Assembly (NCBI RefSeq): GCF_954871325.1
Contig: NC_088776.1
Location: 21,681,508-21,745,507, forward strand
DNA: 64,000 bases
Direction: 5' to 3'
Source: Gordionus sp. m RMFG-2023
Taxonomy: Eukaryota > Nematomorpha > Gordioida > Chordodea > Parachordodidae
Of the stretch, positions 36,403 to 49,500 are shown piece after piece. The position numbers and the translations under genes were made by a program. The stretch's first letter is position 1. The number at the start of each line of letters is the position of its first letter. Under the pieces are notes generated by a model, which was not told the origin of the DNA, made no database searches, and worked only from the letters and a program-made list of their open reading frames with translations.

Positions 36403-36519
36403 TTAGTCGGTTCACTTAGTCGGCTCGCTTAGTCGGCTCATTTAGTCGGCTCGCTTAGTCGGCTCGCTTAGTCGGCTCGCTTAGTCGGCTCACTTAGTCG
36501 GCTCACTTAGTCGACTCAG
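36403..36519. repeat. 13-bp subterminal array, TTAGTCGGCTCGC, about 9 copies
   Basis: Consecutive 13-base units TTAGTCGGCTC(G/A)(C/T), with the last units drifting. About three units in reverse orientation (GAGCCGACTAAGC) lie at the far end (41988-42027). Their position just inside the terminus suggests transposase-binding motifs; this is inference. Confidence 0.85.
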
Positions 36520-37379
36520 AGGTTAGCTTGAGTTTAATTTAAATTTAGAGTCAAAATTTATTTTTATGTTATTGAGATATTTTAAATAATAATGTAGAAT
36601 TTTATTTATTTATTTTTAGTGAATAATTTATTTTATTTATATTTAATGTTAATATTTTATTATTATCAAACAAAAAATTTTTTTAAATTTTATTTCAAAT
36701 ATGTTTTGATCGATCTTATAATAAAAATGGATTTATTTATTTGATTTTTTTTAAATAAAAAAAAATTCATATTTTCGAGCTAAAAATTTTAAGCAAAAAA
36801 TAATTTTTGAAATACAAAAATATTTTTGAAACATATTTTGTTGATTTTTTTATAAATTTTTAAATCTTTTTTAAGAAATACCTTTGTTAATTTTATCATA
36901 AATAAATAATCTTTTAGGTCAAATCTTCGATAGTTTTTTTATATTATTTTTATAAATATATCTATATTTTAAGTTTATTTTATTAATAAGAGGTGGCTTT
37001 TTCTAAATAATTTTTTTCTAAATATATCTATATTTTAAGAATATATAAAAGAGCTGGTTTTTCTTTTTCTAAATAATTTTTTTTATAAATATATCTATAT
37101 TTTAGGTATATTAAAAGAGGTGGCTTTTCTAAATTATTTTTTTATTAATATTTATGTCAAACTTTTTTTTAATGCGACAATTGTCATATGCGTTATTTTT
37201 CAAGATTTTTGAAATTTTTGAACACAAAAGGGTTATAATATAATTTATATTGTAAAGATATTATATTATAAATTCAATGAAGATGTTCCCTGGAAAAATG
37301 ATAATTATCATAATAGGTAGGTATATTTTTGAACATATAAAATTTTTTTGTGACGCTAATGGGCAAAAATATGTTTCTT

Positions 37380-38490
37380 TAACAGGTAAAATTTAATGTA
37401 GATGTACCCTAGATAAATGACAATTGTCATAATAGTTATTTTTAAAGTTTTTTAAATTTTTTTGACGTAAATAGGCTAAAATAAGTACTGCTAACATGTT
37501 TAAATAATATTTTAGTGGAAATGTACCATAGATAAGTGACATTTGTCATAATCGTTGTTTTTAAAGTTTTTCGAATTTTTTTGACGTAAATGGGCTAAAA
37601 TAAGCATTGCTAACATGTTTAAATAAAATTTTAGTGAAGATGTACGATAGATAAGTGACAATTGTCATAATCGTTGTTTTTAAAGTTTTTAAATTTTTTT
37701 GACGTAAATGGGCTAAAATAAGCATTGCTAACATGTTTAAATAATATTTTAGTGGAAATGTACCATAGATAAGTGACATTTGTCATAATCGTTGTTTTTA
37801 AAGTTTTTCGAATTTTTTTGACGTAAATGGGCTAAAATAAGCATTGCTAACATGTTTAAATAAAATTTAAGTGAAGATGTACCCTAGATAAGTGGCAATT
37901 GTCATAATCGTTGTTTTTAAAGTTTTTCGAATTTTATTGACGTAAATGGGCTAAAATAAGCATTGCTAACATGTTTAAATAAAATTTTAGTGAAGATGTA
38001 CGATAGATAAGTGACAATTGTCATAATCGTTGTTTTTAAAATTTTTCGAATTTTTTTGACGTAAATGGGCTAAAATAAGCATTGCTAACATGTTTAAATA
38101 AAATTTTAGTGAAGATGTACGATAGATAAGTGACAATTGTCATAATCGTTGTTTTTAAAGTTTTTCGAATTTCTTTGACGTAAATGGGCTAAAACAAGCA
38201 TTGCTAACATGTTTAAATAAAATTTTAGTGAAGATGTACGATAGATAAGTGACAATTGTCATAATCGTTGTTTTAAAAGTTTTTCGAATTTCTTTGACGT
38301 AAATGGGCTAAAATAAGCATTGCTAACATGTTTAAATAAAATTTTAGTGAAGATGTACGATAGATAAGTGACAATTGTCATAATCGTTGTTTTTAAAGTT
38401 TTTCGAATTTCTTTGACGTAAATGGGCTAAAATAAGCATTGCTAACATGTTTAAATAAAATTTTAGTGGAGATGTACAAACTATTATGAC
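37380..38490. repeat. Tandem array of about 119-bp units, left orientation, about 9 copies
   Basis: Units recur every 118-120 bases, each containing TGACAATTGTCATAATCG, GACGTAAATGGGCTAAAATA and GCATTGCTAACATGTTTAAA. Each unit includes the perfect palindrome ATGACAATTGTCAT or a one-base variant. Neighbouring units are over 90% alike, so the array is young or homogenised. After 38490 the orientation flips. Confidence 0.9.
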
Positions 38491-39234
38491 AATTGTCATT
38501 TATCTAGGGTACATTTTCATTAAATATTTAATTTATCATCTTAGCAATCTATATTTATGCCCATTTGCGTCAAAAAAAATTAAAAAACTTTAAAAATAAT
38601 GATTATGACAATTGTCACTTTTCTAGGGTACATCTTCACTGAAGTTTTATTTAAATGTTTGCAATACCTATTTTAGCCTATTTAGGCTAAAAAAATTAAA
38701 AATATTGAAAATAAAAATAACGATTAAAACAATTGTCATTAGAATTTATTTAGAGTACATCTTCATAATTTTTAATTTAACATGTTAGCATTCTTTATTT
38801 ATGCCCATTTGCGTAAAAACTTTAAAAATAACGATTATGACAATTGTCACTTTTTCAGGGAACATCTTCACTGAAGTTTTATTTAAATGTTTGCAATACT
38901 TACTTTAGCCTATTTAGCTAAAAGAAACAACTTTTTGCCCATTAGCGTCACAAAAAAATCTTATATGTTTAAAAATACCTACCTATTATGATAATAATCA
39001 TTTTTCCAGGGAACATCTTCATTGAATTTATAATATAATATCTTTACAAAATAAATTATATTATAACCCTTTTGTATCCAAAAATTTCAAAAATCTTAAA
39101 AAATAACGCATATGACAATTGTCGCATTAAAAAAAAGTTTGACATAAATATTAATAAAAAAATAGAAATAATGTAAAAAGGAATAACTAAAATAAATAAA
39201 AGTTAAAGAAAATTTGACAAAAATAAAAAAAAAT
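38491..39234. repeat. Centre of the foldback: diverged units and inner boundary copy
   Basis: Around 38490 the repeat orientation reverses. Three or four diverged units follow (to about 38920). Then comes a copy of the arm-boundary segment (38925-39170), which is nearly identical to 41170-41410 and is the inverse of 37160-37370. The sequence from about 37160 to 39170 is therefore a near-complete palindrome of its own. Confidence 0.75.
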
Positions 39235-41165
39235 ATTATGATTTTCTTAGTACATCTTCACTAAATTTTTATTTAAACATGTTAGCAATGCTTATTTTAG
39301 CCATTTACGTCAAAAAAATTCGAAAAACTTTAAAAACAACGAGTATGACAATTGTCACTTATCTAGGGTACATCTTCACTTAAATTTTATTTAAACATGT
39401 TAGCAATGCCTATTTTAGCCCATTTACGTCAAAAAAATTCCAAAAACTTTAAAAACAACGATTATGACAAATGTCACTTATCTATGGTACATCTCCACTA
39501 AAATATTATTTAAACATGTTAGCAATGCTTATTTTAGCCCATTTACGTCAAAAAAATTCGAAAAACTTTAAAAACAACGATTATGACAATTATCACTTAT
39601 CTATCGTACATCTTCACTAAAATTTTATTTAAACATGTTAGCAATGCTTATTTTAGCCCATTTACGTCAAAAAAATTCGAAAAACTTTAAAAACAACGAT
39701 TATGACAATTGTCACTTATCTAGGGTACATCTTCACTTAAATTTTATTTAAACATGTTAGCAATGCTTATTTTAGCCCATTTATGTCAAAAAAATTCGAA
39801 AAACTTTAAAAAAACGATTATGACAAATGTCACTTATCTATGGTACATCTCCACTAAAATATTATTTAAACATGTTAGCAATGCTTATTTTAGCCCATTT
39901 ACGTCAAAAAAATTCGAAAAACTTTAAAAACAACGATTATGACAATTGTCACTTATCTATCGTACATCTTCACTAAAATTTTATTTAAACATGTTAGCAA
40001 TGCTTATTTTAGCCCATTTACGTCAAAAAAATTCGAAAAACTTTAAAAACAACGATTATGACAAATGTCACTTATCTATGGTACATTTCCACTAAAATAT
40101 TATTTAAACATGTTAGCAATGCTTATTTTAGCCATTTACGTCAAAAAAATTCGAAAAACTTTAAAAACAACGATTATGACAATTGTCACTTATCTATCGT
40201 ACATCTTCATTAAAATTTTATTTAAACATGTTAGCAATGCTTATTTTAGCCCATTTACGTCAAAAAAATTCGAAAAACTTTAAAAACAACGATTATGACA
40301 AATGTCACTTATCTATGGTACATCTTCACTTAAATTTTATTTAAACATGTTAACAATGCTTATTTTAGCCCATTTACGTCAAAAAATTTCGAAAAACTTT
40401 AAAAACAACGATTATGACAAATGTCACTTATCTATGGTACATCTCCACTAAAATATTATTTAAACATGTTAGCAATGCTTATTTTAGCCCATTTACGTCA
40501 AAAAAATTCGAAAAACTTTAAAAACAACGATTATGACAATTGTCACTTATCTATCGTACATCTTCACTAAAGTTTTATTTAAACATGTTAGCAATGCTTA
40601 TTTTAGCCCATTTACGTCAAAAAAATTCGAAAAACTTTAAAAACAACGATTATGACAATTGTCACTTATCTAGGGTACATCTTCACTTAAATTTTATTTA
40701 AACATGTTAGCAATGCTTATTTTAGCCCATTTACGTCAAAAAAATTCGAAAAACTTAAAAAACAACGATTATGACAATTGTCACTTATCTAGGGTACATC
40801 TTCACTTAAATTTTATTTAAACATGTTAGCAATGCTTATTTTAGCCCATTTACGTCAAAAAAATTCGAAAAACTTAAAAAACAACGATTATGACAATTGT
40901 GACTTATCTAGGGTACATCTTCACTTAAATTTTATTTTAACATGTTAGCAATGCTTATTTTAGCCCATTTACGTCAAAAAAATTCGAAAAACTTTAAAAA
41001 CAACGATTATGACAATTGTTACTTTTCTAGGGTACATCTTCACTGAAGTTTTATTTAGACATATTAGCAGTACTTATTTTAGCCTATTTACGACAAAAAA
41101 ATTTAAAAAACTTTAAAAATAACTATTATGATAATTGTCATTTATCTAGGGTACATCTACATTAA
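39235..41165. repeat. Tandem array of about 119-bp units, right orientation, about 16 copies
   Basis: The same unit as at 37380-38490 in reverse complement (AACATGTTAGCAATGCTTAT, GCCCATTTACGTCAAAAAAA, CGATTATGACAATTGTCACT). Units alternate between two subtypes, ending TCTATGGTACATCTCC or TCTATCGTACATCTTC. This implies expansion by a roughly 240-bp double unit. Confidence 0.9.
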
Positions 41166-42029
41166 ATTTCACCTGTTAAAGAAACATATTTTTGCCCATT
41201 AGCGTCACAAAAAAATCTTATATGTTCAAAAATATACCTACCTATTATGATAATTATCATTTTTCCAGGGAACATCTTCATTGAATTTATAATATAATAT
41301 CTTTACAATATAAATTATATTATAACCCTTTTGTGTCCAAAAATTTCAAAAATCTTAAAAAATAACGCATATGACAATTGTCGCATTAAAAAAAAGTTTG
41401 ACAAATATTAATAAAAAAATAATTTAGAAAAACCACCTCTTTTAATATACTTAAAATATAGATATATTTTAAAAAAAAATTATTTAGAAAAAGAAAAACC
41501 ATCTCTTTTAATATTCTTAAAATATAAATATATTTATTAAAAAAATATTTAGAAAAAGCCACCAATAATAAACTTAAAATATAGATATATTTATAAAAAT
41601 AATATAAAAAAAACTATAGAAGATTTGACCTAAAAGATTATTTATTTATGATATAATTTAAAAAAGAATAAAATTTTATGATAAAACAAAAGAATAAAAT
41701 TTCTTCAAAAAATCAGCAAAATAATATTTTTGTACTTCAAAAAATATTTTTTGCTTAAAATTTTTAGCTCAAAAATATTAATTTTTTTTTATTTAAAAAA
41801 AAATCAAATAAATAAATCCATTTTTATTATAATCAAATCAAAACACATTATTTGCATTAAATAAAATATAAATAAAATAAATTATTTTACTAAAAATAAA
41901 TAAATAAAATTCTACATTAAAATTTCTCAATAACATAAAAATAATTTTTGGCTCTAAATTTAAAATAAACTCAAGCTACCCTCTGAGCCCACTAAGTGAG
42001 CCGACTAAGCGAGCCGACTAAGCGAGCTA

Positions 42030-42499
42030 AGGGTATAAGTGGATGGCCATGTTTGCCAACTAGCAAGGCCACCACCTTTTATTCCCTCAAAATTGGTTAA
42101 AACTTAAAAGCATTTATTGATAAAATTTATAAATATATAAATAGATGAATTGAATTTTAAGCATGTTCATCCAGATAATAATTAATAAAATATTATCATT
42201 AAATAGATGAGCCTGATGTTTATAAATGAAATGTTAATTATTTACTGCAATTTTTATCTGTAATATAATTCTTATATAATATCTTATATCCAGCCAGTTC
42301 AGTTGAAACATACCATGTTTGGACTGGGCAAGAAAATCAACTTTCACATGAACTCATCTAGCCAAAAACTATTATAGATACAACTTTGATTTAAATTTCA
42401 TTTAAATTGGACTACACATTGATATTAAGAGTCTTGTATTAAATAAAAAGATTATGATTTTAAAATTATTTGTATGTGTATTTTATTTTAAAAAAATGA
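42030..42499. other. Flank of the foldback, no feature recognised
   Basis: Moderately A+T-rich single-copy-looking sequence; no open frame or repeat seen. Confidence 0.35.
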
Positions 42500-42581
42500 A
42501 AGTGTTTCTAAGTAGCGAGCATCGCTAATTTTTTTAAATAGCGCGCTAGTTACTTATACTTGCGCTACTTTAACGACACTA
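42500..42581. mobile_element. Very short hAT-type MITE remnant (about 82 bp)
   Basis: The left side AAGTGTTTCTAAGTAGCGAG and the right side GCGCTACTTTAACGACACTA are imperfect inverted repeats, and TAGCGCGCTA lies inside. The motif is that of the hAT at 16011-17585, so this is probably a minimal derivative of that family. No clear target duplication. Confidence 0.55.
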
Positions 42582-43530
42582 ATAAAAGTGTATATTACAA
42601 TTCAGTAAAAATCATATTTAGTAATTAAATTTAGCATTTATTAAAATAATAGAAGTTATTTAAAATTTACGCGAAAAAAACAAAAGATTAATTTAAATCA
42701 AAATTTTCATTTTTTTAAATCATTTGAATCTTGAATTAATCATGTCGATCTTATATTTTATGGACTTTTATGTTATTTTAAAATTTGCTAAAATATTATT
42801 GCTTAACAAAACAAAAAGGAAAAATAAAAACAATGACGAAAGCCTACAAAACGATAGAAAGGTTTTCGAAAGGCGCAAAAAGCTTGTAAAATGATGCCAT
42901 TCTATTGAAAATCATGCAAATAGGCAAAAATAACGCCAAATGGCACAAATTAAAAGTCTTGAAATTTTTTTAAAAGCCCCGGCATCCATATATAATTAAA
43001 ATATTTGTTGCACACTTCTGAAAAAATTCCTTCGGGGGCCTCTGGTTATTAATTTATAAAGATTCTATTTTGAACATCGATTGAATGTCATTAGTTGGTT
43101 AGTTAAAACTTTGCATTTTTAGAATAAAATGAAATGCTATTTAAATATATTGTTTATCTAGCTTGATTGATGCCATTCAAAATACTCCTTGATGACTGAA
43201 TCATTTTAATAAGATTAGATTATTAACTTTATGATTTTGTTGAAATATTATTTTAAGAAAAAATGCGAATTTAGTTTATCCTTTAAATGAAAAGTTGAGT
43301 TTATTATAATAATAAAATTTCATTGATACAATCATCTATATAAATTTAGCAATTGTATAAAAAGTAATGAATAATCGAAAAGATTAATAACATAATTAAT
43401 GAATGAAAAAATACATTAGTAGATAGCGAGCGTATACATATTTTATCAATTGGCATAAAATAAAATATTTTTAAAATAATAATGTAATGCTATTTTTAAT
43501 TAAGTGCGATTTTTTTTCATAGCTTATCCT
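42582..43530. other. 3' flank of the calponin gene
   Basis: A+T-rich sequence downstream of the minus-strand calponin gene. On the minus strand an AATAAA lies at 43305-43300, about 225 bases past the stop codon, and is a candidate polyadenylation signal. Nothing else is recognised. Confidence 0.4.
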
Positions 43531-46500
43531 TTATATGTGCCTCGTGTTACCAAAATTCATGCCCTTTTGAGTTGCACCCTTGTTGGAACCCATTTGAAGA
43601 TTTATTATACCTTCACCTAAAATACTTTTAGAAAAAAATAGTTAATAAATTTATATACCTGCACGCATTTGTTCATTGCTAAAATTTCTTTTGTTTTCAT
43701 CTGAAAGTCTAGGACCTAATATCGGGTAGTTGTAACCAGGTTTGGTTTGAGCCTAATAAAAAAAAATACTTATATGATAACAAGGAAAAGTCAGCTATAC
43801 CACTCGGCCAAGAGCAAATATACATTGGGTAACTTGAGAAATATTCCTTCTGTCCCATAAATCAACGGTTTGAAAGACGTCCAAATCAGGTAGGCCGTAT
43901 TCTCTTGCAGCTTTTTGAAAGTTTGTTATATTTTCCATCATTTTGAAATCCCCTCCTGTCGAATTTATCTTTTTAATGATACCAGGCTGCAATTTATTCA
44001 TGATTCTGATAATTAATTTATAAATTATTAATATTTAATAATCCTTATAAAATATATAATCAGCAATTTATTCAAATTAAATGATAATTTAATCGTTAAG
44101 GTAAAATAAGTGCGCATGAAGAGGGTGAATGAATAAGAAAAGAAAGAAACCAGAAAATATACCGTTCTTACTCAATTTATTTTTGGGAACTAAATTTTTC
44201 TATTGATACTAAAAAAAGTTCAACTTTTTATATTCATATTTGATATTATCCCACTTGATTTTTTTAATTGTGTGCATAATATTAGCAACCTGCACTAATG
44301 TTTTATTATAATCTAATAATTCAATTATTTTTAATTAAAGTATTGTCCATTGTTATTATGCCTTTATGCCATACATTTTCTTAAAAACAAAGTCAATTTT
44401 ATACATTGTTATTAGCAAATTTAAATCAAACTTATCACTCAATTTCAACTTATTTGTAAATGAAATATAAGTATATTTTTGTAAAAGACTAATATCCATT
44501 TCGTTTTATCAAGAACATTAGGATAATAAATTTTAAGATAATATAATATTATATACTGGTACTGCTCAATTATACAAAAAAACTAACATTTCTGGATGCA
44601 TTTTAGTCATGTCTTAGATAAATAGGTTCAAGGTATATAAAATTATTATCATGTGTCCAATCTAAAAAACTAGTTCTAAAGACGAAGAGATCTTTGTAAA
44701 AAAAATCTAAATGACAGAATGATTTTTTAATTTCTTTTTATAATAACTTCCTTTTTAATTAGAATATCTTAAAATTTCGATACACGCTTTATCCCCTCTA
44801 CGATTTCTCTAAGTGGGGATTTTAAGTCCAAAAATCAGAAATTAATTTCTGAAAAAAGGTTTTGAATATAGCATTAGACTAGGGGGGAAATTGAAGGATT
44901 ATGAAAATCCATTTCCACATTCATAAGAATCTATATAAGGGAAATCGGGGTTATATCTTCCATAAAAAATTGAAGTGAAAAAAATAGATGAAGAAAATTT
45001 TCAAAAATATTAACGTAATAATTACGGTAGAAATTAATATCATAAAAAATAATTTTTTATTATATAAAATTTAAAAAATTTGAGTATGAAATACATCTGG
45101 GGTACATTTTACCCTTTCGCAGTACGTGGTCTATTGCTCCTTTATTTTTAGATTTATTTTTATATAAAAATGTTAATCCTAAGTAAATAATTGACAAATA
45201 TGTTAAAAAATATGTCAATCATCTAATATTGTTATTTGTGACACTAGACAAACTAGTGATTTCTAACATTCTTATAAATATAGTTGTTTTTTATACTAAA
45301 TAATCCCTGCTTAAAAATGGCTAATATGCACCCCGCCCTGAATTGGTATTTAGTATGGGTAAATTTTATAAAATTTATTAGTAAAAATGTGAATAATTAA
45401 AGTTACTTTTGACGTTTAGAAATTCAAATTTACATTTAAAACTTTTAATGGGCATATTTCTGTGTAACACTTTTAAAACCATGAAGGCATAAAATACATT
45501 TAATGGGCTTCAAATATCCAAGTTTAGTTTTAATATTATTGAAAAGAAATTACCGCCCCGGGATAACACTATTCCCGGTCTCCCCTACTATTATTTTTAA
45601 TTTCAAAGTAAATTATTATCGCTGAAAATAAGTCATAAAGAATCATCTTATACAACCAATTGCGGCTAAATTTTATATCCGATCAGGGTTAGCCCGATTT
45701 TAAAACCCGGACTGAACAAGTCTAAATGATCTAATTTAGAAATTTAGGTTAAAAAAATTTGAATTATGAAAGAAAGTTTTATTCCATACTCCCTATTTCA
45801 CTTCCAAGCTTTTGGATCCAGCTGAAAGTATCTTTGATTATTACTTATATATATAAATTTCATATCAAATCAATTGAAGATTCAAAAAAATTAAGTTAAA
45901 ATAAATAGAAAGCTTAAAATTTAGAAATTTTTTGCATAAATAGGTTAAGATTATGTGACTTAGTTAGCACCTTATTTTATTTCATAAAGAAAATAATTCT
46001 AAAAATATTTATAGTTTTATTTAGCTCATTATTTACATAAAAATAATTATTATAATGCCACTTCTAGACAGATCGTTTTTTCAAAGTGGTTTTTGGGTAA
46101 TGCTATATCAGCAATTTTTTTTATTTATTATCGAGCCCCATTTCAGACGCCATTTAATCATAAATAGAAAACAAACTGGTTTAATTTTTATTAACGATTG
46201 ACGTCTGAAATGGAGCTAGTTGAATATTTTTTTAATAAATATATTTTATTATAAAAATATTATTCGACAAATTATTATCTTTTGTTTGGAAATAAATTTT
46301 AAAAAATTGCTGGTAACATTACCCAAAAACCGCTTTGAAAAAACGTTCTGTCTGGAAGTGGCCTAAAAAATATATTAATAAATTATCATATATTAGTTTG
46401 AGCCGATTTTTAAAAGGGTTAACTCAATATTTTAGCCTGAAAAATATTGCCTAAGTCTCGAGATTTCGCTAATAGATGTTTAAACCTATGTTATCGTTTA

Positions 46501-49500
46501 ACAATAACATCATATGATAATAAAACCATTTTTTTGTTATTAAGGCTAAAAGAGATAAATGAAAATTTAAGATATATTTTTAGAATTTTAAAGATTTGAC
46601 ATTTTCTTTTGATTTTTAAGAGCCAGGACGAATATACTGATTAAGACGTTTTTTAAAAAAATTTAAACACTGATTTTTATTATTCCATTATATCTAATAT
46701 TATATAAAATTATGACAAAAAAATCAATGTAAATAAAGGTATCGAATTGGTGTCGTTTGAAATAGATATCGGCAAATATCGGATAGGCAAAAAAATTGTG
46801 GAAAGTGTAACCCTACTAAAAATACAAATAATATTTAATATGAATATTAGAACACTATTCTGTTCCGTAAGCCTGATTATAATATCATTTTCAAAAAAGT
46901 ATTGGTCCCAAATCACTTATTAATATGGTATAGTTTTGCATATATTAATTTTATAAAAATTGTAATTTTTTTTATTTTGTCGATTTTCTCAAAATTTTCA
47001 AATATTTAATTTGTGGATTTTGTTTCCTATTTTGTTAATTTTCTGAAATTATTCCTAGATTCATGTTTGAGATGTGAGCTTCTTATAGGCCCAGACTTAT
47101 TATTAAATTAATTGAAATATGGCGTTGGTGTAGGCCTTAACTATATAAACAATTAATTCAAGCTTTTTCAAAGGTGATCAAAGTATTGTAATCTATACAA
47201 TTAATTGCAACGAATCCTGGTCGTAAATCTGTTGCTAATGTCAATTATGTGTCTGATTTGCCAATTTGCAACTGGAAAGGGCACACCCAATTCGTGACCC
47301 TCTAGTCTGTGCCTGCATGAGTTGAAACAAATCAGGGGGGAGCACAGAACTCTTCTAATTTAATGAATGCTAATTTAATCTGAAAGGATTATAATATCTT
47401 ATTAGAATTGTATTAACTTTTTTTTCTCTTTTTATACGCATTTAGATTTTTGTGTTGAAAAAAAAAAATGACAGTTATTGAAATAAATATGTGTAATTAA
47501 ATTTCGTACAAAAATCGCTATGTAAAATTTTTAATAAATGATTTTTCATTCATTTTGCAAGATGCCTTTAGTATTTTTAGAAATGATTAAATTTTGAGTA
47601 TAATTATGAGATTTTTTTGTAGCAAAGAACAAAAAGTTTCAAAATAATCTTGACATGAAAACAAGTTCCTGACGATCAAAAAGATAATGAATTTGCCGGC
47701 AATAGAGAATAAACTAAATTAAATAATAAGCCTGCCTAACTATGTTGACATAAATATCATAAAATTAATACATATTTTGATATAGATTTTAGCCATACGA
47801 CCAATATTAAAAAGTGGGATAACTCATCGACAAATGTTCGTCCCAGTCTTGGATTTTGTATAAATAGAATGTCTATAAAAACTGAAAGACTTTTTAAGGC
47901 CACTCTTTTCTTTACAATAAGCTTTTCAATATGGGGTCGGTTGGAAAATTTAGTTTTATTTTTTTTTATATCATAATATTAATTTTGTCATTTTACCAAT
48001 TTTTTAATAAAATTATTATATAAAGTAATACTTACAATAACTAGTTTATTTATTATATGTTTAAAATACAAATTAATTTGATTCTGAGACATTTTATCTT
48101 GTCTCTTGCGTTATTTTTTGGATAAAATGTAAGTAGATTTTGGGGCAGATTTGTGGAAATTTAAAATCGAGGTAGATTTTGAGGAAGTAATCAATTTGAT
48201 TTATATATAATTATTTTTTTAGAATGCTAAGTGTGGGAAACCTGACAACCCCGATCATGCGACTGTACAAATTAAAAATATAATTTTATAATCACTTTGA
48301 TTTGGAAAAATGGTAAAATAATCGATTGAGTTTTTTGCCAATATATTTAAATGTAAGCAAAAAAAACTCAACAATGAAAATATAACAAGATTTATTGAAA
48401 ACAAATGTCAATTATTCCTCCATCTTTTAAATTACAACAATCGATTGATTAATGTGTAAATTATTTTCCATTCTTAGAATATACATAATAAACCTTGATA
48501 TTTTGATGAGATGTGTGTCACATATGTTAATCAATACAAATTTCATACATAAACTTGGTTCAAATAAAATGAGTAAGATACACCTTATATTAATCTTATT
48601 TTTAATTATAGCAAAATAAATTTTAACTCGATTATAAAAAAACATTAAGAAAAGGGAAAAAAATTATGTACTAAGAAAATAACATTTCAAATTAGAAAAA
48701 TAAAATAAAATGTATTCAGAGGTCCAATGGATTTTTATAAAAAGGTCTATTATATTTATATTTTAAACTGATCAAAAAATGGTACACCTCAGCTATGAGA
48801 TTTCTACAAAAAGATGTCAGGAAAACAGAAAATACAATCTTAACGCCTACAAGAGTTTTTCGGAACCGGCCAGTAGATTTTACAAAATTAGTCGATTACC
48901 AATATTATTGACAGAGTCTCAGATTGAAAGGCTCTAATTTTAATTACGAGTAAACTTAATAAAGAAAACTTAATTACATAGTAAATTTGAGAATATTCAA
49001 CAAAATTTACCGGCAGAGAACCTGTCCATCTTTTAATTGTTCGTCATAAGTTCCTTTCCAGGAGAAACCTTCATCTTTTAAAACAGTAGAAATCCATTGT
49101 TTAACGCTTTCTTCTTGTTCGGTATCTCTTTTTGAAGCAATCTACAATCATAACAGATATTTTAAATAAATATATAAAAATTAATTAAAAACCTACTCTC
49201 CTCAAAATTAATTTATTGTAATTTAATCCCCATTTTTATATTTTTAAATATTTATAAAAAAAAAGTACACGGGTTTGTTGGTTATTATTTAAATATAATT
49301 TATTATTTATAATTTAAAAAATTTTATTAAGCATATTTTGCATTCCGCTTTATAAAATAAAATACATTTGTCTTTCTTATTCTATATATGGAATTTGACC
49401 TTGCTTCTTTATTTATATTTCAAAAACAAAAGAATATCTTATTGTTGTTGTTACGTTTTAATTTTCAGACAATAAAAATGCTGAAAATAAAGTTAAGGTA

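Larger units (their letters stand above)
36303..42029. mobile_element. 5.7-kb foldback-type element built of inverted tandem arrays
   Basis: The left tip TAGTGTTGTTAAACGGCT matches the hAT-type MITEs at 22715 and 30703. It is followed by a 13-bp array (36403-36519), an A+T zone (about 36530-37370) and a left array of about 119-bp units. The whole order is mirrored on the right: array to 41165, A+T zone 41170-41985, then three 13-bp units in opposite orientation (about 41988-42027). There the element stops without a matching tip, so the right end is truncated. An extra, inverted copy of the boundary segment sits inside at 38925-39170, implying that the arms were rearranged or duplicated. It encodes no protein; open frames inside are read-outs of the repeat. 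The design recalls foldback elements (Drosophila FB, Galileo). Confidence 0.8.
44006..49010 (-). other. 5-kb intron of the calponin gene
   Basis: The intron between coding exons 2 and 3 holds a CCCGG-type remnant (about 45640-45740, with AGCCCGATTTTAAAACCCGG), a 307-bp MITE (46057-46363) and a piece of a TAGTGTTG-type MITE (46396-46480). Open frames at 46710-46916 and 48427-48645 have no family wording. All other introns of the gene together are about 0.6 kb with the proximal first exon and 1.1 kb with the distal one, so the size seems to come from inserted elements. Confidence 0.8.

Noticed and set aside
36403-36519. Regular short repeats resembling a CRISPR array
   Set aside because: The 13-bp units are contiguous without unique spacers, and the DNA is from an animal; it is a minisatellite in a transposon end.
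37561-40283. Two 72-codon open frames, at 37561-37779 (-) and 40065-40283 (+), with nearly the same protein
   Set aside because: They are the same 119-bp satellite unit read from opposite arms of the foldback; the identity comes from the repeat, not from coding selection.
43795-44001. A stand-alone 68-codon gene starting MNKLQPG
   Set aside because: The ATG is an internal Met; the segment is the third coding exon of the calponin-family gene, joined through consensus splice sites.
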